Origin: Firmicutes bacterium ASF500
GTDB lineage: Bacteria; Bacillota; Clostridia; Oscillospirales; Oscillospiraceae
Length of the DNA stretch: 64,000 nucleotides
Direction: 5' to 3'
NCBI GenBank assembly: GCA_000492175.2
Contig: CP097573.1
Span: 930,001-994,000 of the forward strand
A program made the translations under genes and the position numbers. Of the stretch, positions 1-7,390 are shown piece by piece. The notes below the pieces were generated by a model. The model was not told where the DNA came from. It saw only the letters and a list, made by a program, of their open reading frames with translations, and ran no database searches. Within the stretch, counting starts at the first letter, position 1. Every line of letters starts with the position of its first letter.

Positions 1-330
1 CGAAAGAACGGCTAGTTCAAAGGCCCGCACTCCCTCCATACGGACAATAGCCGCATCGTACCAGCCCAAATCCTCCAAGCCGTAAAAATCGGAGATAAGG
101 GAGTCTATCTCCTCGCGGCTGCGGTATTCCTCTTCCTCACCAAACCCCTTCTGGCGCATATCGTTGTAGAAATACCAGCGGAAAAGGCCGGCGTCCTCCA
201 GGCACTCTTGCGTACAGGCCCACATGACCCGGGCGATCACCTCGCAGGTCTGTTCTGTGGTTTCATTCTTTTTTCCGCACCCGGGCAGCAGAAGAAGCAG
301 GGCCAGCAGTCCGGCAAGATATCGCTTCAT
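1..330 (-). CDS. Lipoprotein of unknown function (partial, C-terminus off the left edge)
   Basis: The 110 visible codons start at an ATG with a good ribosome site (GGGAGGTGAGGCGC just upstream). The N-terminus MKRYLAGLLALLLLLPGCG is a lipoprotein signal peptide with lipobox LPGC, so the mature protein should be anchored to the outer face of the membrane through the cysteine. The rest is acidic and aromatic-rich (RWYFYNDMRQKG, SLISDFYGLEDLGWYDAAI), with no motif I recognise. The C-terminal part is missing from the window, so family and length cannot be judged. The lipoprotein call is firm; function is unknown. Confidence 0.7.
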   Translation of the reverse strand, partial: MKRYLAGLLALLLLLPGCGKKNETTEQTCEVIARVMWACTQECLEDAGLFRWYFYNDMRQKGFGEEEEYRSREEIDSLISDFYGLEDLGWYDAAIVRMEGVRAFELAVLS

Positions 331-401
331 GCGCCTCACCTCCCAATGGTGTGATCAGTATAGCAGTGCATTTTGAAAAAATCTGGCAGAAAATTTAAAG
401 T

Positions 402-436
402 TTTTAAAAACACCCGTCCGGAGCAATCCGGGCGGG
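402..436 (-). terminator. Rho-independent terminator of the 464-997 gene
   Basis: Read on the minus strand, a 9-bp GC-rich stem (413-421 with 428-436, loop AGCAAT) is followed by GTGTTTTTAAAAAC. It lies just after the stop codon of the minus-strand gene at 464-997. Confidence 0.6.
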
Positions 437-463
437 CGTCGGTTCTCAATATGAGGGAAGGGG

Positions 464-997
464 TCAGGACAGGGCGTAGCCGCCCCGGACCAGGACCTTT
501 ACTGTGCCGCTGGCGGTGATGGTGCGCCCGGCGATGGTGGACAGGTAGAGGTGGTTTTTGGTCAGGGCCGCGCCATTTTCGATGGTTCCGGCGCTGGACA
601 GGTCGATGAGGGCGGGGGACTCCCCGGCCTTCACGGTAGCGGTCCCCACCCGGAGCAGGACCTCACAGCCCACCTCCAGGGTCATGGTCTGTCCCTGGCT
701 CATGGTGACCAGGGCGTAGGACGCCGAGCCGCCGGAGGGTGTACCCTGACCGGCCTCCTGCCGGTATTGCTGAAGCTTGGCGGAAAATTCCTGCTCCAGC
801 TCCGCCTGGCGGGCGGCAGTCTTGGTCTCCACCTGTTGGACAATCTGGGGGATGGCGGTCTGGTTCAGATAGCTGAGGGTGACCAGGGGGTCTGTCTGTC
901 CGCCTCCGGAGGCCAGGGCCGCGCTGGTCCCCAGCAGGGCGGCGGTGAGGGCCAGGGAGCCCAGGCGGATGGTCCAGCGTTTGTCCAGTTTTCTCAT
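464..997 (-). CDS. Secreted or surface protein with coiled coil, function unknown
   Basis: 177 residues from the ATG at 997, preceded by AAAAAGGAGCG; the open frame extends further upstream, but this start gives a clean signal peptide (MRKLDKRWTIRLGSLALTAA, then ALLGTSAALAS). After it comes a short alpha-helical stretch rich in Q, E and K (ETKTAARQAELEQEF), a G/S-rich linker (GQGTPSGGSAS), and a C-terminal beta-rich half (VTMSQGQTMTLEVGCEVLLRVG, TVKAGESPALIDL). It is the last gene of a minus-strand run with mazF and alr. I do not recognise the family. The pattern of signal peptide, coiled coil and beta domain suggests an envelope-associated protein; that is inference. Confidence 0.6.
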   Translation of the reverse strand: MRKLDKRWTIRLGSLALTAALLGTSAALASGGGQTDPLVTLSYLNQTAIPQIVQQVETKTAARQAELEQEFSAKLQQYRQEAGQGTPSGGSASYALVTMSQGQTMTLEVGCEVLLRVGTATVKAGESPALIDLSSAGTIENGAALTKNHLYLSTIAGRTITASGTVKVLVRGGYALS

Positions 998-1046
998 AAG
1001 TACGCGCTCCTTTTTATATGTAGGGGCGGCTTCCGCCGCCCCGCGG

Positions 1047-1418
1047 TCATACCATTGTCTCCGGGTGAAGGCCAAAGCTCACCGCGATGGCCGTGTCCAC
1101 CTGTTTCATCACGCCGTTGTCCAAACGGCCCATCTTCTCCCGCAGGCGGCGCTTGTCGAGGGTGCGCACCTGCTCCAGCAGGATAACCGACTCCTTGGGC
1201 AGGCCGCAGCTCAGCGGCGCCACCGAGATGTGGGTAGGCAGCCGGGCCTTCCCCGTCTGGGAAGTGATGGCCGCCGCGATGACGGTGGGGCTGTGCCGGT
1301 TTCCGGTGTCGTTCTGCACAATGAGGACGGGCCGCACGCCCCCCTGCTCGCTGCCTACCACAGGACTTAAATCGGCGTAGAAGATGTCGCCTCGTTTCAC
1401 GCTGTTATCCAAGTACAC
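1047..1418 (-). CDS. mazF: MazF/PemK/NdoA-family endoribonuclease toxin
   Basis: Up to 123 residues from a GTG start; a second in-frame GTG six codons later (before KRGDIFYADL) gives the usual family N-terminus, so the exact start is uncertain. Diagnostic features are KRGDIFYADLSPVVGSEQGGVRPVLIVQND at the N-terminus (MazF fold with RNA-binding loop), the AAAITSQ strand, the LPTHI block and the EQVRTLDKRRL motif. MazF enzymes cut mRNA at short single-stranded sites. In Bacillus the gene follows alr and a CopG-type antitoxin gene; here it follows alr, but I see no antitoxin frame in the 286 bases between them. Confidence 0.92.
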   Translation of the reverse strand: MYLDNSVKRGDIFYADLSPVVGSEQGGVRPVLIVQNDTGNRHSPTVIAAAITSQTGKARLPTHISVAPLSCGLPKESVILLEQVRTLDKRRLREKMGRLDNGVMKQVDTAIAVSFGLHPETMV

Positions 1419-1704
1419 TCACACTCCGCTGGAAGATAGCACCGCGTTACAGCCGAAAAACCGGTCTTATGTAACGCTGTACTATGATTCTCCCACGGGG
1501 CGGCGGGGTTTATACCTGAACAGGGATGGGAATTTGAACCGTCATACGACCAAGCCGGTCCCGGTCCACTCCAGAGGCCCGCCGCGCCCTTCGCCCCGGG
1601 GAGACGCGCTCCCCGTGCTCCAGTTCATCCTATGCGCGGGGCGGCGGGCGGGTCACGGGCTCCCCTGCCCGCCTCCCCTTGACAGGGGCGGGCGTTTGGG
1701 GGGA
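1419..1704. other. Intergenic region between alr and mazF; no gene recognised
   Basis: 286 bases. The minus-strand frames hold only short open stretches without a credible ribosome site and start, and none resembles a ribbon-helix-helix antitoxin. The DNA near 1560-1690 is very GC-rich with runs of G and C. A weak tRNA T-arm look-alike near 1525-1550 does not fold. Confidence 0.5.
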
Positions 1705-2871
1705 TTACTCGGAAATTTCCCTCCCATTCTCAAAATAGAGGCGGGGAACCCGGGGGGTGAGCTGGCACAATAATTCATAGGGGATTGTCCCGGCCAGCTG
1801 GGCGGCCCTGTCTGTCAGTCCGGGGCCGTAGACCCGGGCCTCGTCCCCCGCCTTCACGCCGGGGGCGTCGGTAACATCCACCATGCACATATCCATGCAG
1901 ATACGCCCCAGAACGGGGCAGAGCTTGTCCCCGGCGAGCACCTCCAGCTTGTTGGACAGGCAGCGGGGCAGGCCGTCGCCGTAACCCATGGGCAGAACGG
2001 CGATTTTGGAGTCCCGCTCCAGCGCGGCGGTGCAGCCGTAGCTGATCTTCGCCCCGGCGGACAGGTCCCGGACCACGGCGATCCGGCTCTTCACCGTCAT
2101 CACCGGCTTTAAGCCCGAGTCCTTCACCGACGGGTCGGGGACATGGCCGTACAGCGCGATGCCGGGACGGATCATATTCATACAGGTCTCACTATAGTTT
2201 AACACAGCGGCGCTTGCCGCGCAATGGCAAATTTCAGGACAGACATCCCACTGCTCCATCCGCTTCCGCAAGTCCAGGAACCGGCGGAGCTGACTTCCGG
2301 TATACGCCTCGTCCCCGTCGGCGTTGGCAAAGTGGGTGAACATGCCCTCAATGCACAGATTGGGCAGACAGCACAGCTCATAGATATCCGTCTGGCGGAA
2401 GACCCAGTCCTCCTCCTCGTTCGCCGGAGCCGAGTCCTCGTCCAGCCAGAGAAATCCCAGCCGCCCCATGCCGGTGTCTACCTTCACATGGATGGTCAGC
2501 GTTTTCCCGGCGGCTACGGCGGCGGCGGACAGGGCCCTGCCCGTCTCCAGGTCGCCCACCGTCTGGGTTATGTTGTACGCCAGCAGGTCGGAGGCGTACT
2601 CCGCCGCCGTCTGCCCCAGGCAGAGGATGGGAATCTCCACCCCCGCCTCCCGTAGCTCAACGGCCTCGTCCAGGCAGGCCACGGCCAGCATATCCGCCCC
2701 CAGCCTCTCCAGCTTTTTCGCCACAGGGACTGCCCCGTGGCCGTAGGCGTTGGCCTTCACCAGCCCCAGGAATCTGGCCTCCGGGGCCAGCCCCCGGAGC
2801 AGGCGGTAGTTGTGGGCCAGGGCGTCCAGGTCGATTTCCGCCCAGGTGCGGGCCGTCCTTCTGTCTGTCAT
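1705..2871 (-). CDS. alr: Alanine racemase
   Basis: 388 residues, the usual length. Alr is a PLP enzyme that interconverts L- and D-alanine for peptidoglycan. The PLP lysine lies in LVKANAYGHG (K39) and the second catalytic base, tyrosine, is in ISYGCTAALE (about residue 278); the PMGYGDGLPR and GRICMDM blocks of the C-terminal domain are also present. The start follows GAGGACGATACAT. It lies between a YdcC-like lipoprotein gene upstream and mazF downstream, the gene order seen around alr in Bacillus except for the missing antitoxin gene. All genes of the cluster point the same way with short gaps, so one transcript is likely. Confidence 0.97.
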   Translation of the reverse strand: MTDRRTARTWAEIDLDALAHNYRLLRGLAPEARFLGLVKANAYGHGAVPVAKKLERLGADMLAVACLDEAVELREAGVEIPILCLGQTAAEYASDLLAYNITQTVGDLETGRALSAAAVAAGKTLTIHVKVDTGMGRLGFLWLDEDSAPANEEEDWVFRQTDIYELCCLPNLCIEGMFTHFANADGDEAYTGSQLRRFLDLRKRMEQWDVCPEICHCAASAAVLNYSETCMNMIRPGIALYGHVPDPSVKDSGLKPVMTVKSRIAVVRDLSAGAKISYGCTAALERDSKIAVLPMGYGDGLPRCLSNKLEVLAGDKLCPVLGRICMDMCMVDVTDAPGVKAGDEARVYGPGLTDRAAQLAGTIPYELLCQLTPRVPRLYFENGREISE

Positions 2872-2883
2872 ATGTATCGTCCT

Positions 2884-3462
2884 CTACATGGTAAATTGGG
2901 AAAACTCACATAAAATCACGCGGAAGCCGTCCACGGATATTTCGCCCTTTGTAAGGGTGTGGGTGGAGGCGTCGAACCACAGCGCGTATTCCACGCCCGA
3001 CCCGGGACTGCCTGTGGGGTCGCCGCAGTCCACCCGGAGGCTGGTCCCTTCCCCCTCCAGACCGCAGGCGGTGATATAGCCCGACCGGGCCGCCTCCAGC
3101 AGGGCGGGGACGGCGGAGACCGGGGTGAGGCCGTCCCCATCCAGGGGGCCCGTCTCCACCGACAGGCCGTCGAACTCCAGCTGGCTCTCCTCCCCAGCCA
3201 GCCGGGCGGTGAGGCCCGCCACCGTCTCCGGAGCGGAGAGGGTCAGCACCGTCTCCGCCCCGTTCACTGAAACGGCCATCTCGTACTCGTAGACCCGCTG
3301 GCCGTAGTCGGCGGTGACCGACGCCTGAATGGCGCAGCTCTCCATCGCCAGGTACTCCCCCCGGATGCTCAGGGCCAGCTCCTCCGCCTCGTTCCCTCCT
3401 CCCCCGCCGCACCCGGCCAGGAGAAGGGTTGTCATTAGTACGCAAATCAGACGTTTGCGCAC
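2884..3462 (-). CDS. YdcC-like lipoprotein upstream of alr
   Basis: 192 residues from a GTG start chosen because TTGGAGGTACCACC precedes it and the protein then begins with a lipoprotein signal (VRKRLICVLMTTLLLAGCGG, lipobox LAGC); the open frame upstream of this is REP-type repeat DNA. The mature part is mostly beta-strand-forming (YLAMESCAIQASV, YEYEMAVSVNGA, GSGVEYALWFD, STHTLTKGEISVDGF), which is consistent with the LolA/RseB-like fold of lipoproteins found beside alr in Bacillus (YdcC). The fold assignment is inference from pattern and context. It ends 12 bases before alr. Confidence 0.7.
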   Translation of the reverse strand: MRKRLICVLMTTLLLAGCGGGGGNEAEELALSIRGEYLAMESCAIQASVTADYGQRVYEYEMAVSVNGAETVLTLSAPETVAGLTARLAGEESQLEFDGLSVETGPLDGDGLTPVSAVPALLEAARSGYITACGLEGEGTSLRVDCGDPTGSPGSGVEYALWFDASTHTLTKGEISVDGFRVILCEFSQFTM

Positions 3463-3504
3463 GGTGGTACCTCCAAAATCAGGATTGGTTATTGCATTGG
3501 TTTG

Positions 3505-3663
3505 TAGGGGCGGCCTGTGGCCGCCCGCCGTTTCTCGTTTGTAGGGCGCGACGACCCCGGCGCGCCGCGTCACGCGGTGTGTGCCCATGTAGGGGCGGAT
3601 ATCATCCGCCCGCACGATGACGCGGTGTGTGCCAGTGGAACGGGCGGGTAATACCCGCCCCTA
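3505..3663. repeat. Cluster of four family A hairpin repeats
   Basis: Four adjoining GC-rich hairpins: about 3506-3533 (TAGGGGCGGCCTGTGGCCGC), 3540-3567 (TAGGGCGCGACGACCCCGGC), 3590-3615 (GGGGCGGATATCATCCGCCC) and 3640-3663 (GGGCGGGTAATACCCGCCCC). The same units recur near 1018, 5405, 6428, 11241, 14141, 37216 and 62127, always between genes. They resemble REP-type repeats. The last one overlaps the stop codon of nnrD. Confidence 0.8.
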
Positions 3664-5382
3664 CAGTCCGTTCTGCGTCCACTCCCGCAAAACCTCGGGC
3701 AGAGCCTCAATGAGGTCGGTGGGCAGCATGGAATATTCCCCCAATTTTTGGGCACACAGGTCCCCGGCCAGACCGTGGAAGCAGACGGCGACCGTCACCA
3801 GTTCGGCGGTGTTGTCCCCCTCGCGGCGCTCCCGGCGCAGATGCTTCTGCCCCAGCAGGGCGGCGATCATCCCGGCCAGCACATCGCCGGAGCCCCCCTT
3901 AGCCATGCCCGGGTTGCCCGAGGCGTTGATCCAGGCGGACCCGTCCGGGACAGCGGTGACGGTGCCGTGACCCTTCAAAACCAGGATACAGCCGTGGTCC
4001 CTGGCAAAGTCCCGGGCGGCGGACAAGCGGTCCCGGATGGGCAGGGCACAGCCCGTCAGCCTGGAAAACTCCCCCTCGTGAGGGGTGAGGACGGTGGGGG
4101 CTGTCCGTCTGTCCAGTACATCTATATGCTCGGCCAGGGCGTTTATGCCATCGGCGTCCAGCACCACGGGGATTTCCAGAACGGAAAGCAGGGACAGGAC
4201 CAGCCGCTCCACTTGGGGACCGCGCCCCAGACCAGGGCCGATCACCGCCGCGTCGCAGCCCCTGGCCCTGTCCAAAATGGCGGAGTAATCCTCGGGCATG
4301 GGGAAGGGCATGGCCTCGTCGCACTTGACGGCCACGATGGGGTAGATGTCCCGGGGCACCCCTAAGTACACCAGCCCCGCCCCGGCGCGCAGAGCGGCCC
4401 TCGCCGCCAGAACGGGCGCGCCGGTGTAGCCCTCGCTCCCGGCCAGGATAAAGATTTTTCCAAAATCCCCCTTGTGGGCGGTGCGGGGGCGTCGTGGCAG
4501 GCATTGACCGGCCTCGTCCACCGCCCAGACCCCGCCGGTCCGGCGGTCCAGGAGCTCAAATTCCAAATCCCGGGGGATGCCGATATCCACCGCTTGGACC
4601 TGGCCGGAGCAGGCCGCTCCCTCCTCCAGATACAGCCCCGGCTTAGGGCGGGTGAAGGTGACCGTCGCCCTGGCCCGGACGGCCTCCCCCAGCACCTCCC
4701 CGGTGTCGGCGTTCACCCCGGAGGGGATGTCGCAGGCAACCACCGGGCAGGACTGGCCGTTCATCAGGCGGATAGCTGTCAGGAAGGACCCCGTCACCGG
4801 CCGGGTGAGGCCAATGCCGAAGAGGGCGTCCACCATGCAGTCGCAGGTGGACAGCCAGGTGGTGATCTTCTGCTGTTCAAAGGTGAGGGAGCCCGCCAGG
4901 GTTTCCCGGCTGGTCATGTCAATGGTAAAGTCCTCCAGGCAGCCTCCGGCGGCGACCAGCTTCTCCTCCATAGCCCTGGCGTCGGGGGTCATTTTGGCCC
5001 GGTCCCCCACCAGAAACACCCGGACGTGATACCCGCCCAGATGGAGGGCGGCGGCGATGCCGTCCCCTCCGTTGTTGCCCGGACCGCAGAAGACGGCAAC
5101 CCGAGGGGTCTTGTCCCGGTTTTTGGAGGTAATAATTTTCTCCAGTTCTTTCCTCTGCCGCTTTTCCTCCGCGGTGGGCTTCTCGTCCGATTTGGAGCGG
5201 GCGAAGATAACGGCACTGGAAAGAGCAACGCACTTGGACCGCTCCTTGTCCACGATTTCCCGAACATGGACGGCCAGTGCCTGAGCCGCGTGGTCCATCA
5301 GCTCCAGGGAGGGGATGCCCCGCTCCTCAATGGCCCGGCGGTCCAGCTCCTTCATTTGTGCGGCGGTGGCTAAGGGTAACAT
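3661..5382 (-). CDS. nnrD: Bifunctional NAD(P)H-hydrate epimerase / ADP-dependent NAD(P)H-hydrate dehydratase
   Basis: 573 residues. It repairs hydrated NAD(P)H: the N-terminal YjeF domain epimerises the R and S hydrates, and the C-terminal carbohydrate-kinase-like domain dehydrates them using ADP. Visible motifs: AEQM-like start AAQMKELDRRAIEERGIPSLELMD, FCGPGNNGGDGIA for the epimerase, and LTPHEGEFSRLTG, VLKGHGTVTAVPDG and NPGMAKGGSGDVLAGM for the dehydratase. The start has AAAGGAGGCATTTC upstream. Odd point: about 45 lysine- and glutamate-rich residues (roughly 46-93) are inserted between the first helix and the nucleotide-binding GPGNNGG loop, making it longer than usual. It heads the alr cluster. 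Confidence 0.95.
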   Translation of the reverse strand: MLPLATAAQMKELDRRAIEERGIPSLELMDHAAQALAVHVREIVDKERSKCVALSSAVIFARSKSDEKPTAEEKRQRKELEKIITSKNRDKTPRVAVFCGPGNNGGDGIAAALHLGGYHVRVFLVGDRAKMTPDARAMEEKLVAAGGCLEDFTIDMTSRETLAGSLTFEQQKITTWLSTCDCMVDALFGIGLTRPVTGSFLTAIRLMNGQSCPVVACDIPSGVNADTGEVLGEAVRARATVTFTRPKPGLYLEEGAACSGQVQAVDIGIPRDLEFELLDRRTGGVWAVDEAGQCLPRRPRTAHKGDFGKIFILAGSEGYTGAPVLAARAALRAGAGLVYLGVPRDIYPIVAVKCDEAMPFPMPEDYSAILDRARGCDAAVIGPGLGRGPQVERLVLSLLSVLEIPVVLDADGINALAEHIDVLDRRTAPTVLTPHEGEFSRLTGCALPIRDRLSAARDFARDHGCILVLKGHGTVTAVPDGSAWINASGNPGMAKGGSGDVLAGMIAALLGQKHLRRERREGDNTAELVTVAVCFHGLAGDLCAQKLGEYSMLPTDLIEALPEVLREWTQNGL

Positions 5383-5404
5383 GAAATGCCTCCTTTTCAG
5401 GGTG

Positions 5405-5478
5405 CGCCTGTAGGGCGCGACGACCCGGCGCGCCGTTTCTGGTGGGTGGCGGGCCGGGGTCGTCCCGCCCTACAAGGG
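5405..5478. repeat. Family A repeat pair (inverted)
   Basis: Two units face each other: CTGTAGGGCGCGACGACCCG at the left and GGGGTCGTCCCGCCCTACA at the right, forming a long imperfect inverted repeat between sufB and nnrD. Confidence 0.75.
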
Positions 5479-5485
5479 GCGGATA

Positions 5486-6403
5486 TCATTTCAAAAATCC
5501 GTTGACAATCTGCTCCTCGGCCTCCTTCTCGGTGAGGCCCAGGGTCATGAGCTTGGTGAGCTGCTCCCCGGCGATTTTGCCGATGGCGGCCTCGTGAATC
5601 AGCTGGGCGTCCAGGCAGTTGGCGGTGACCTCGGGGATGGCGGAGACCACGCCCTCGTCCATGATGATGGCGTCGCACTCGGAATGGCCGTAGCAGGCGG
5701 CGTTGCCGTTGATGCGGGCCAGGAAGATCTGCTTGGACTGGTCCCGGGCCACGGACCGGGAAATCACGTTGGTGTGACAGTCTTCGCCGTTCAGGTCCAC
5801 GGTGAAGTCGGACTTAGCCAGCTGCTTGCCGTGGGTCATGACCTTTTCCTTGATGATGAGGGTGGAGCGGGGCCCCAGCTTGGCGGTGGTGGTGCGGACG
5901 GTGGAGTCCACCCCCTTGATCTGGGTGGTCTCCATCTCCATGTAGCCCCCCTCCTCCAGCTCGACCACGGTGGTGGGGTTCATGATGTTCTCCCCCATGC
6001 CGTCCCCCTCGCCGTAGTGCTTTTCCACATAGCGGACCCGGGCGTTTTTGCCCACATAAAAGGTGTGAATACCCGAGTGCTCCGAGGTCTGTTCCCCGCA
6101 GTTGTGGATGCCGCAGCCGGCGATGATGGTCACGTCGCTGTCCTCGCCGATGAAGAAGTCGTTGTACACCATGTCCTTCAGGCCGCTCATGCTCAGCACC
6201 ACCGGGATATGGACCGACTCGTTTTTCGTTCCCGGCTTGATGATGATGTCAATGCCGTCCTTGTCCTCCTTGGAAACGATGTCGATGTTGGCGGTGGAGC
6301 TTCTTCCCGCCTTCTGCCCGTTGGCCCGGATGTTATAGGCCCCCTCGGGGACCTCGTGCAGGCCGGCCACCTGCTCTAACAGGCTCTTTTGTATTGCGTC
6401 CAT
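5486..6403 (-). CDS. sufB: SufB/SufD-family Fe-S cluster scaffold (short, minimal-system type)
   Basis: 305 residues, much shorter than classic SufB (about 470). It is the beta-helix scaffold that, with SufC, builds Fe-S clusters. Features: HIPVVLSMSGLKDMVYNDFF, the IIAGCGIHNC cysteine-rich strand, a long run of beta-helix turns (MEMETTQIKG, TLIIKEKVMTHG) and the C-terminal core ACYGHSECDAIIMDEGVVSAIP with conserved cysteine and histidine, then EAAIGKIAGEQL. Start follows CCAAGGAGGAAAGAAAT. It lies 102 bases downstream of sufC, and no sufS, sufU or sufD is in view, matching the two-gene minimal SUF-like (SMS) arrangement known from anaerobes. Confidence 0.88.
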   Translation of the reverse strand: MDAIQKSLLEQVAGLHEVPEGAYNIRANGQKAGRSSTANIDIVSKEDKDGIDIIIKPGTKNESVHIPVVLSMSGLKDMVYNDFFIGEDSDVTIIAGCGIHNCGEQTSEHSGIHTFYVGKNARVRYVEKHYGEGDGMGENIMNPTTVVELEEGGYMEMETTQIKGVDSTVRTTTAKLGPRSTLIIKEKVMTHGKQLAKSDFTVDLNGEDCHTNVISRSVARDQSKQIFLARINGNAACYGHSECDAIIMDEGVVSAIPEVTANCLDAQLIHEAAIGKIAGEQLTKLMTLGLTEKEAEEQIVNGFLK

Positions 6404-6427
6404 ATTTCTTTCCTCCTTGGGAATGTA

Positions 6428-6505
6428 TCTGTAGGGGCGGATATCATCCGCCCGTTTGGAATCGGTTGTGTTACGGCGGGCGGATAATATCCGCCCCTAC
6501 ACGAA
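6428..6505. repeat. Family A repeat pair between sufC and sufB
   Basis: TAGGGGCGGATATCATCCGC at about 6431 and GGGCGGATAATATCCGCCCC ending near 6501, in opposite orientation. They sit inside the presumed sufC-sufB transcript. Confidence 0.75.
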
Positions 6506-7234
6506 TTACCGCACCTTATCCGCCAGCGCGCCGCACACGCCGGGGGCGCCGCCTAAGAGGGTGGGCAGGATGTCCTTCCGGGGACCGTCGTTGACGACCT
6601 TGCCGTCGGCCAGAACGATAATGCGGTCGGCGATGTTCAAAATGCGCTCCTGATGGGAGATGATGAGGATCGAGCCGTTGATTTTCTTGTGCAGCTGCTC
6701 AAAGACCTGAATCAGGTTGGTGAAGGACCACAGGTCGATGCCCGCCTCGGGCTCGTCGAAGACGGACAGGGCGGTACCCCGGGCCATGATGGTGGCGATC
6801 TCGATGCGCTTGAGCTCGCCGCCGGACAGAGAGGCGTCCACCTCCCGGTCGATATAGTCCTTGGCGCACAGACCCACCTCAGACAGGTAATTGCAGGCCT
6901 CGGCCACGCCGATGTCCTTGCCGCTGGCTAGGGTGATGAGGTCCTTCACTGTCAGGCCCTTGAAGCGCACCGGCTGCTGAAAGGCGAAGCTGATGCCCCG
7001 GCGGGCCCGGTCAGTGATGGACAACGCCGTGATGTCCTCGCCGTTGAAGAGAATTTTGCCCTGGGTGGGGGTGTAGATGCCGGCGATCACCTTGGCTAAG
7101 GTGGATTTGCCGCCGCCGTTGGGGCCGGTGATAGCCACAAAGCGCTCGTGGATGGTCAAATTGATATCATGCAGGATGCCCTTGTTGTCGCCGTCCTGCT
7201 CTACGTCATAGCTGACGTGCTGTAATTCCAGCAT
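6506..7234 (-). CDS. sufC: SufC-type ABC ATPase for Fe-S cluster assembly
   Basis: 242 residues. A soluble ABC ATPase that powers the SufB scaffold. Walker A is GPNGGGKSTLAKVIAG, the Q-loop region is SFAFQQPVRFKGL (typical of SufC rather than transporter ATPases), the signature is LSGGELKRIEIA, Walker B is LSVFDEPEAGIDLWS and the switch histidine is in ILIISHQERIL. Start preceded by GGGAGGTTTTTCCTC. It is the first gene of the sufCB operon with a good promoter at 7270-7298. ATPase and partner clearly go together; sulfur donor is not in the window. Confidence 0.95.
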   Translation of the reverse strand: MLELQHVSYDVEQDGDNKGILHDINLTIHERFVAITGPNGGGKSTLAKVIAGIYTPTQGKILFNGEDITALSITDRARRGISFAFQQPVRFKGLTVKDLITLASGKDIGVAEACNYLSEVGLCAKDYIDREVDASLSGGELKRIEIATIMARGTALSVFDEPEAGIDLWSFTNLIQVFEQLHKKINGSILIISHQERILNIADRIIVLADGKVVNDGPRKDILPTLLGGAPGVCGALADKVR

Positions 7235-7269
7235 GAGGAAAAACCTCCCTGTTTCTGTTTGTTCGGCCT

Positions 7270-7298
7270 ATTCTACCATAGTATACCCAATTTGTCCA
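7270..7298 (-). promoter_or_regulatory. Sigma-A-type promoter of sufCB
   Basis: On the minus strand: -35 TGGACA (7293-7298), 17-base spacer, -10 TAGAAT (7270-7275), about 35 bases before the sufC start. A perfect inverted repeat lies just upstream of the -35. Confidence 0.6.
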
Positions 7299-7300
7299 TA

Positions 7301-7331
7301 CCATTTTCCTATCTTTTTGATAGGAAAATGG
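7301..7331. promoter_or_regulatory. Perfect 13-bp inverted repeat upstream of the sufCB promoter
   Basis: CCATTTTCCTATC, five T, then GATAGGAAAATGG. It abuts the -35 box of sufCB and is separate from the terminator of the SLH gene at 7348-7374. Likely an operator or an upstream transcript end; the regulator is unknown. Confidence 0.5.
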
Positions 7332-7347
7332 ATTTCTCCCAAAAACA

Positions 7348-7374
7348 GGGGCGCTCCACCGTTTGGAGCGCCCC
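7348..7374 (-). terminator. Terminator of the SLH-domain gene
   Basis: Stem GGGGCGCTCC / GGAGCGCCCC with a 7-base loop; on the minus strand it is followed by TGTTTTTGGG. It lies 17 bases after the SLH gene stop. Confidence 0.8.
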
Positions 7375-7390
7375 CGCGTCATTGATTTTG

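Noticed and set aside
1520..1555. Possible tRNA T-arm (GGTTCAAATTCCC on the minus strand)
   Set aside because: The five-base T stem does not pair and no acceptor or anticodon arm surrounds it.
3505..3663. CRISPR-like spacing of short repeats
   Set aside because: Unit sequences vary and alternate in orientation, spacers are short and irregular, and no cas gene is present; they are dispersed hairpin repeats.
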